The notes under the pieces are model-generated. The model saw nothing but the letters and a program-made list of their open reading frames with translations, made no database searches and was not told the DNA's origin. Positions 61,670 to 64,000 of a DNA stretch of 64,000 nucleotides are shown piece after piece. The translations under genes and the position numbers were made by a program. Numbering within the stretch: the stretch's first letter is position 1; the number at the start of each line of letters is the position of its first letter. The DNA comes from Paragonimus westermani (Eukaryota; Platyhelminthes; Trematoda; Plagiorchiida; Troglotrematidae), in NCBI GenBank assembly GCA_008508345.1, contig QNGE01000421.1:1-64000 (forward strand). The letters run 5' to 3'.

Positions 61670-62592
61670 GTTCAGCCTGACCGTTGGACTGGGGATGGTA
61701 GGGTGGAGAGCGTATATGACAAATGGCATTAAGCGTGCAAAAATCCTGGAACTCACGTGACGTGAACTGTGTGCCATTGTCTGATGCGATAGTCTCTGGG
61801 AGTCCATGTTGGCAAAATATCCTCTCCAACACCTGCAAGGTCTTCGATGTGGTAGGGGGAGATACAGTGGCGATCTCCGGCCATTTGGAGTAGGCATCCA
61901 CGAGCACCAGATAATGTACTCCGTTGATGGGACCAGCGTAGTCGATGTGTATCGAAGACCAGGGTTTGTCGGGTTGCGGCCATGGCACCGCTGTCAAGCG
62001 AGGGTTTTTTTTGGCTGCTTGTTGATCGGACAAAGCGTGACTCACGTGATAACACATTGTGTTGATGGGAGTGTCCGCCAAACCCAATCGATCAAACCAG
62101 TCGAGGCCAAGGAAGTTGAGTTTTGATGTTGTCACGACGCAGCATCCGTGAAACGTTCTACTACGAAATGAAACGCAGCAATGCAGCTGACCCGTGAGTG
62201 GAACGTGACCACCACATGCACTGATGGCGATCTGTTTGGCCTCTTGTACCGGAGGTTGCCCGAGCGTGTGCCAGAGTTTCTCCGATACGATAGTTACGTT
62301 GGATACAGTGTCTAACTGTAACCGGACTGGCTGACCATTGATATGAAGGGTTACGAGTTTACGTCGGCTTGGGGCGTTGACTTGGAAGACTGCCATCAAG
62401 GTTTTTTTGTTGCCGACTGTTGTGGATCGTGACTTAGATCGCGACTTCGATCTAGACCTTGAATGACAATATCCTTCTTTATGGGCGGCTGATTTGCGTT
62501 GCCGACATCTGTGTTGTTTGAATGGGTAGAACCTGACGAAGTGCCAGGCCCCACATTGCCAACATGCTGCCGGAGGTATCTTTCCATGTTTT
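61670..62592 (-). pseudogene. Gypsy zinc knuckle-protease-integrase ORF lacking RT
   Basis: An unbroken minus-strand frame (62729-61614; element homology from about 62592) encodes three parts. The first is a degenerate zinc knuckle, [20 protein letters not shown], with one Cys changed to Tyr, followed by an SRSRSKSRSKSRS stretch. The second is an aspartic protease, VRLQLDTVSNVTIVS, where DTG reads DTV, and LGLDWFDRLG. The third is the integrase core: IHIDYAGP, YSKWPEI, IASDNGTQFTSREF and YHPQSNGQAER. All three catalytic acidic residues are present, with the D-35-E spacing intact. RT, RNase H and the HHCC domain are missing, cleanly and in frame. The C-terminal end is fused to an LTR fragment. 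Confidence 0.85.
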
Positions 62593-62616
62593 CTCTCCTT
62601 ACTTCTCGACTTCGCA

Positions 62617-62913
62617 ATGAGCGGCCGGGGCAAGGGTGGTAAAACTCGCGTCAAGTCGAAGACCTGGTCGACCCGTGCTGGTGTGCAGTTCCAGGTGGGT
62701 CGTGTGCATCGTCTGTTGCGCAAGGGCAACTACGCTGAGCGCGTTGGCGCAGGTGCTCCAGTCTACTTGGCTGCCGTGTTGGAGTACTTAGCGGCTGAAG
62801 TTTTGGAGTTAGCCGGCAATGCTGCCCGGGACAACAAGAAGACCCGCATCATCCCCCGTTACTTGCAATTGGCCATCCGCAACGACGAGGAGTTGAACAG
62901 TCTTCTTCTCTAG
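62617..62913 (+). pseudogene. Histone H2A, truncated pseudogene
   Basis: H2A pairs with H2B in the nucleosome core. The frame begins [20 protein letters not shown] and contains the H2A signature [20 protein letters not shown], where FPVGRVHR has become [41 protein letters not shown] and NDEELN follow. After about 98 codons it ends SLLL-stop, where about 25-30 residues should follow, including the docking segment and the tail. Other losses are Arg to Trp in the N-tail and His to Tyr at PRHLQLA. It has no intron and no adjacent histone genes. Gypsy sequence lies only ~25 bp upstream, so its normal promoter is gone. Confidence 0.85.
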
Positions 62914-63682
62914 ACGCGCTTGATATGACGCCTAAAATTCTGTTTGGCTCTAGTTCAACGATTACAATTTCAATTTTCACATGGTAAAGTATGCGTACTT
63001 CATTATTTTGACCGTGTGTAAGGTTCGGACTTATCATCCCCTGTGATAAGGATTTACTTATTACCAAATGTGTTCGATGTTTTAATGGTTGAAATATTGT
63101 AGTTCCCTAATCCCGCCTGGTAACTTTGTATAATTCGCTATTTCGTCATTTTTTAAGTAAGAATAATGAACACCACTTCACATTTAACATTCTGGTGGTC
63201 ATGGAGTGACGTCAGTTGATCAGTCGAACTCACACGACCAACTGTGATCCTAGAAATTACTTCAACCTATTCAACTGGTTGATACCATTTGCAGTCCGTT
63301 AGGAAATACATGCGGATTGATGTGATCCGTCTTCAGACAGGCTCTATGCCTTAGGCATACGTGACCCAGCCATGCGTTTACCAGAAGTGTAGTTTGCTAG
63401 TTTACCATAAGCTGATTTCATGAGTGCTCTTTTTCTAAGCAAATTCAGCAGAGAAGTATTTCTCTGCACATTGGATACCCACGATGGTGTACACAATAGT
63501 GTACAAAATTGAAAGACAGCCTGTCAAGATTTCCCTGTTCGTACATGCCCACTGCATTCGGACTTCATCAGTCAAATGAACTTGCTGAGAAACTGGCCCA
63601 CCTTTCAAAAAACGAACTTGATTTTTCTGTGTTCACCAATGTTAACTTTTCTCAAAAATACCACGCAAGATGGCTGATTTTG
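62914..63682. other. No recognisable gene
   Basis: No histone mRNA 3' stem-loop follows the H2A pseudogene. Short ORFs only. Confidence 0.35.
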
Positions 63683-63803
63683 ATGGTTGGGAACAATGGT
63701 GATGTTGTTCGTAGCTCGGGTTGATGGTTTTGGTATTGCTATGTTCGCCGAATTTGGCATTTAGGTTGCAAACGTTTCATCACCAAGCGAGGTGACATCA
63801 TCA
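63683..63803 (-). repeat. Dispersed ~120-bp repeat, copy 2
   Basis: Partner of 55159-55278. On the minus strand it contains GTGATGA-TGTCACC...GGTGAT-GAAAC, closer to a hammerhead core (one change in CTGATGA, GAAA kept, 5-bp helix II TCACC/GGTGA). The expected helix III and cleavage position are not visible. Confidence 0.65.
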
Positions 63804-64000
63804 CTGCGTGAGTGTTTCAGCGTATAATTTTGAATGTGGCTGATTTTATGAAAACGAGTAGAAATTCAATGTGGTTATTCAGACGAACTGTTCCAAGAAA
63901 CATTTTAGTCAGGATGGAATTGGCTGAAACGGTTTTTCTTCATGGGACTGAACGGTAATAATTTGGAGTAGTGTGTAAAGTCAACACTCAAATTTTCCAA

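Noticed and set aside
62914..62990. Histone mRNA 3' stem-loop after H2A
   Set aside because: A ggctcta piece occurs near 62945, but no complementary arm forms the canonical hairpin.
63541..63575. Minus-strand hammerhead (ACTGATGA...GAATGC)
   Set aside because: The CTGATGA is perfect, but helix I does not pair and a G occupies the cleavage position.
1..64000. CRISPR arrays, bacterial operons or rRNA genes
   Set aside because: Nothing of this kind is visible. Spliced 14-3-3, histone and retroelements show a eukaryotic genome.

Overview
The window is a repeat-dense stretch of draft genome assembly (a 73-base N gap at 44138-44210, a single n at 10863) and most probably comes from a digenean fluke (trematode). 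The basis is the element mix: a CR1-group LINE, an RTE LINE, Penelope-like elements (PLEs) with GIY-YIG tails, Ty3/Gypsy fragments including the CsRn1 type first described in a liver fluke, a tRNA-like SINE followed by a hammerhead-like core as in the schistosome Sm-alpha family, and a 38-nt intron in a 14-3-3 gene. The genus cannot be told by eye; base composition looks less AT-rich than schistosomes.

Only one conserved host gene looks intact: a 14-3-3 gene (20249-20997, + strand), seen as two exons covering helices A to H, with the C-terminal exon not found. A histone H2A pseudogene (62617-62913) is truncated and abuts a Gypsy fragment head to head. One further stretch (59755-60130) ends at a strong splice donor and may be an orphan exon. 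Everything else that can be named is a mobile element, nearly all broken by stops, frameshifts and deletions.

Layout. 1-12.4 kb: CR1 RT scrap, permuted dispersed repeat, Gypsy pol relic on the minus strand (2480-5090), a nearly complete CR1 LINE (5550-11192) carrying a nested solo LTR (7183-7709, target duplication atat), then a CsRn1-like gag/protease relic. 13.6-17.8 kb: second copy of the permuted repeat, LINE C-terminal scrap, another minus-strand Gypsy pol relic. 20.2-21.0 kb: 14-3-3. 28.1-29.6 kb: PLE 3' half whose terminal 355 bp is also present inverted at its 5' edge. 31.0-34.6 kb: degenerate RTE LINE. 37.25-47.84 kb: a giant inverted repeat, arms about 2.74 kb and nearly identical, around a 5.1-kb spacer that holds the second LTR copy and the gap. 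50.6 kb: tRNA-like/hammerhead SINE relic. 53.6-54.2 kb: PLE GIY-YIG tail followed within 90 nt by a well-folded hammerhead ribozyme. 57.8-58.8 kb: Gypsy gag and LTR-like sequence. 61.2-62.6 kb: rearranged Gypsy with an unbroken zinc knuckle-protease-integrase ORF lacking reverse transcriptase.

There is no operon-like organisation. The region reads as a retroelement graveyard around a housekeeping gene. The signals most worth following are the ribozymes and the very young inverted repeat. All identifications were made by reading translated motifs; no database search or alignment program was run.
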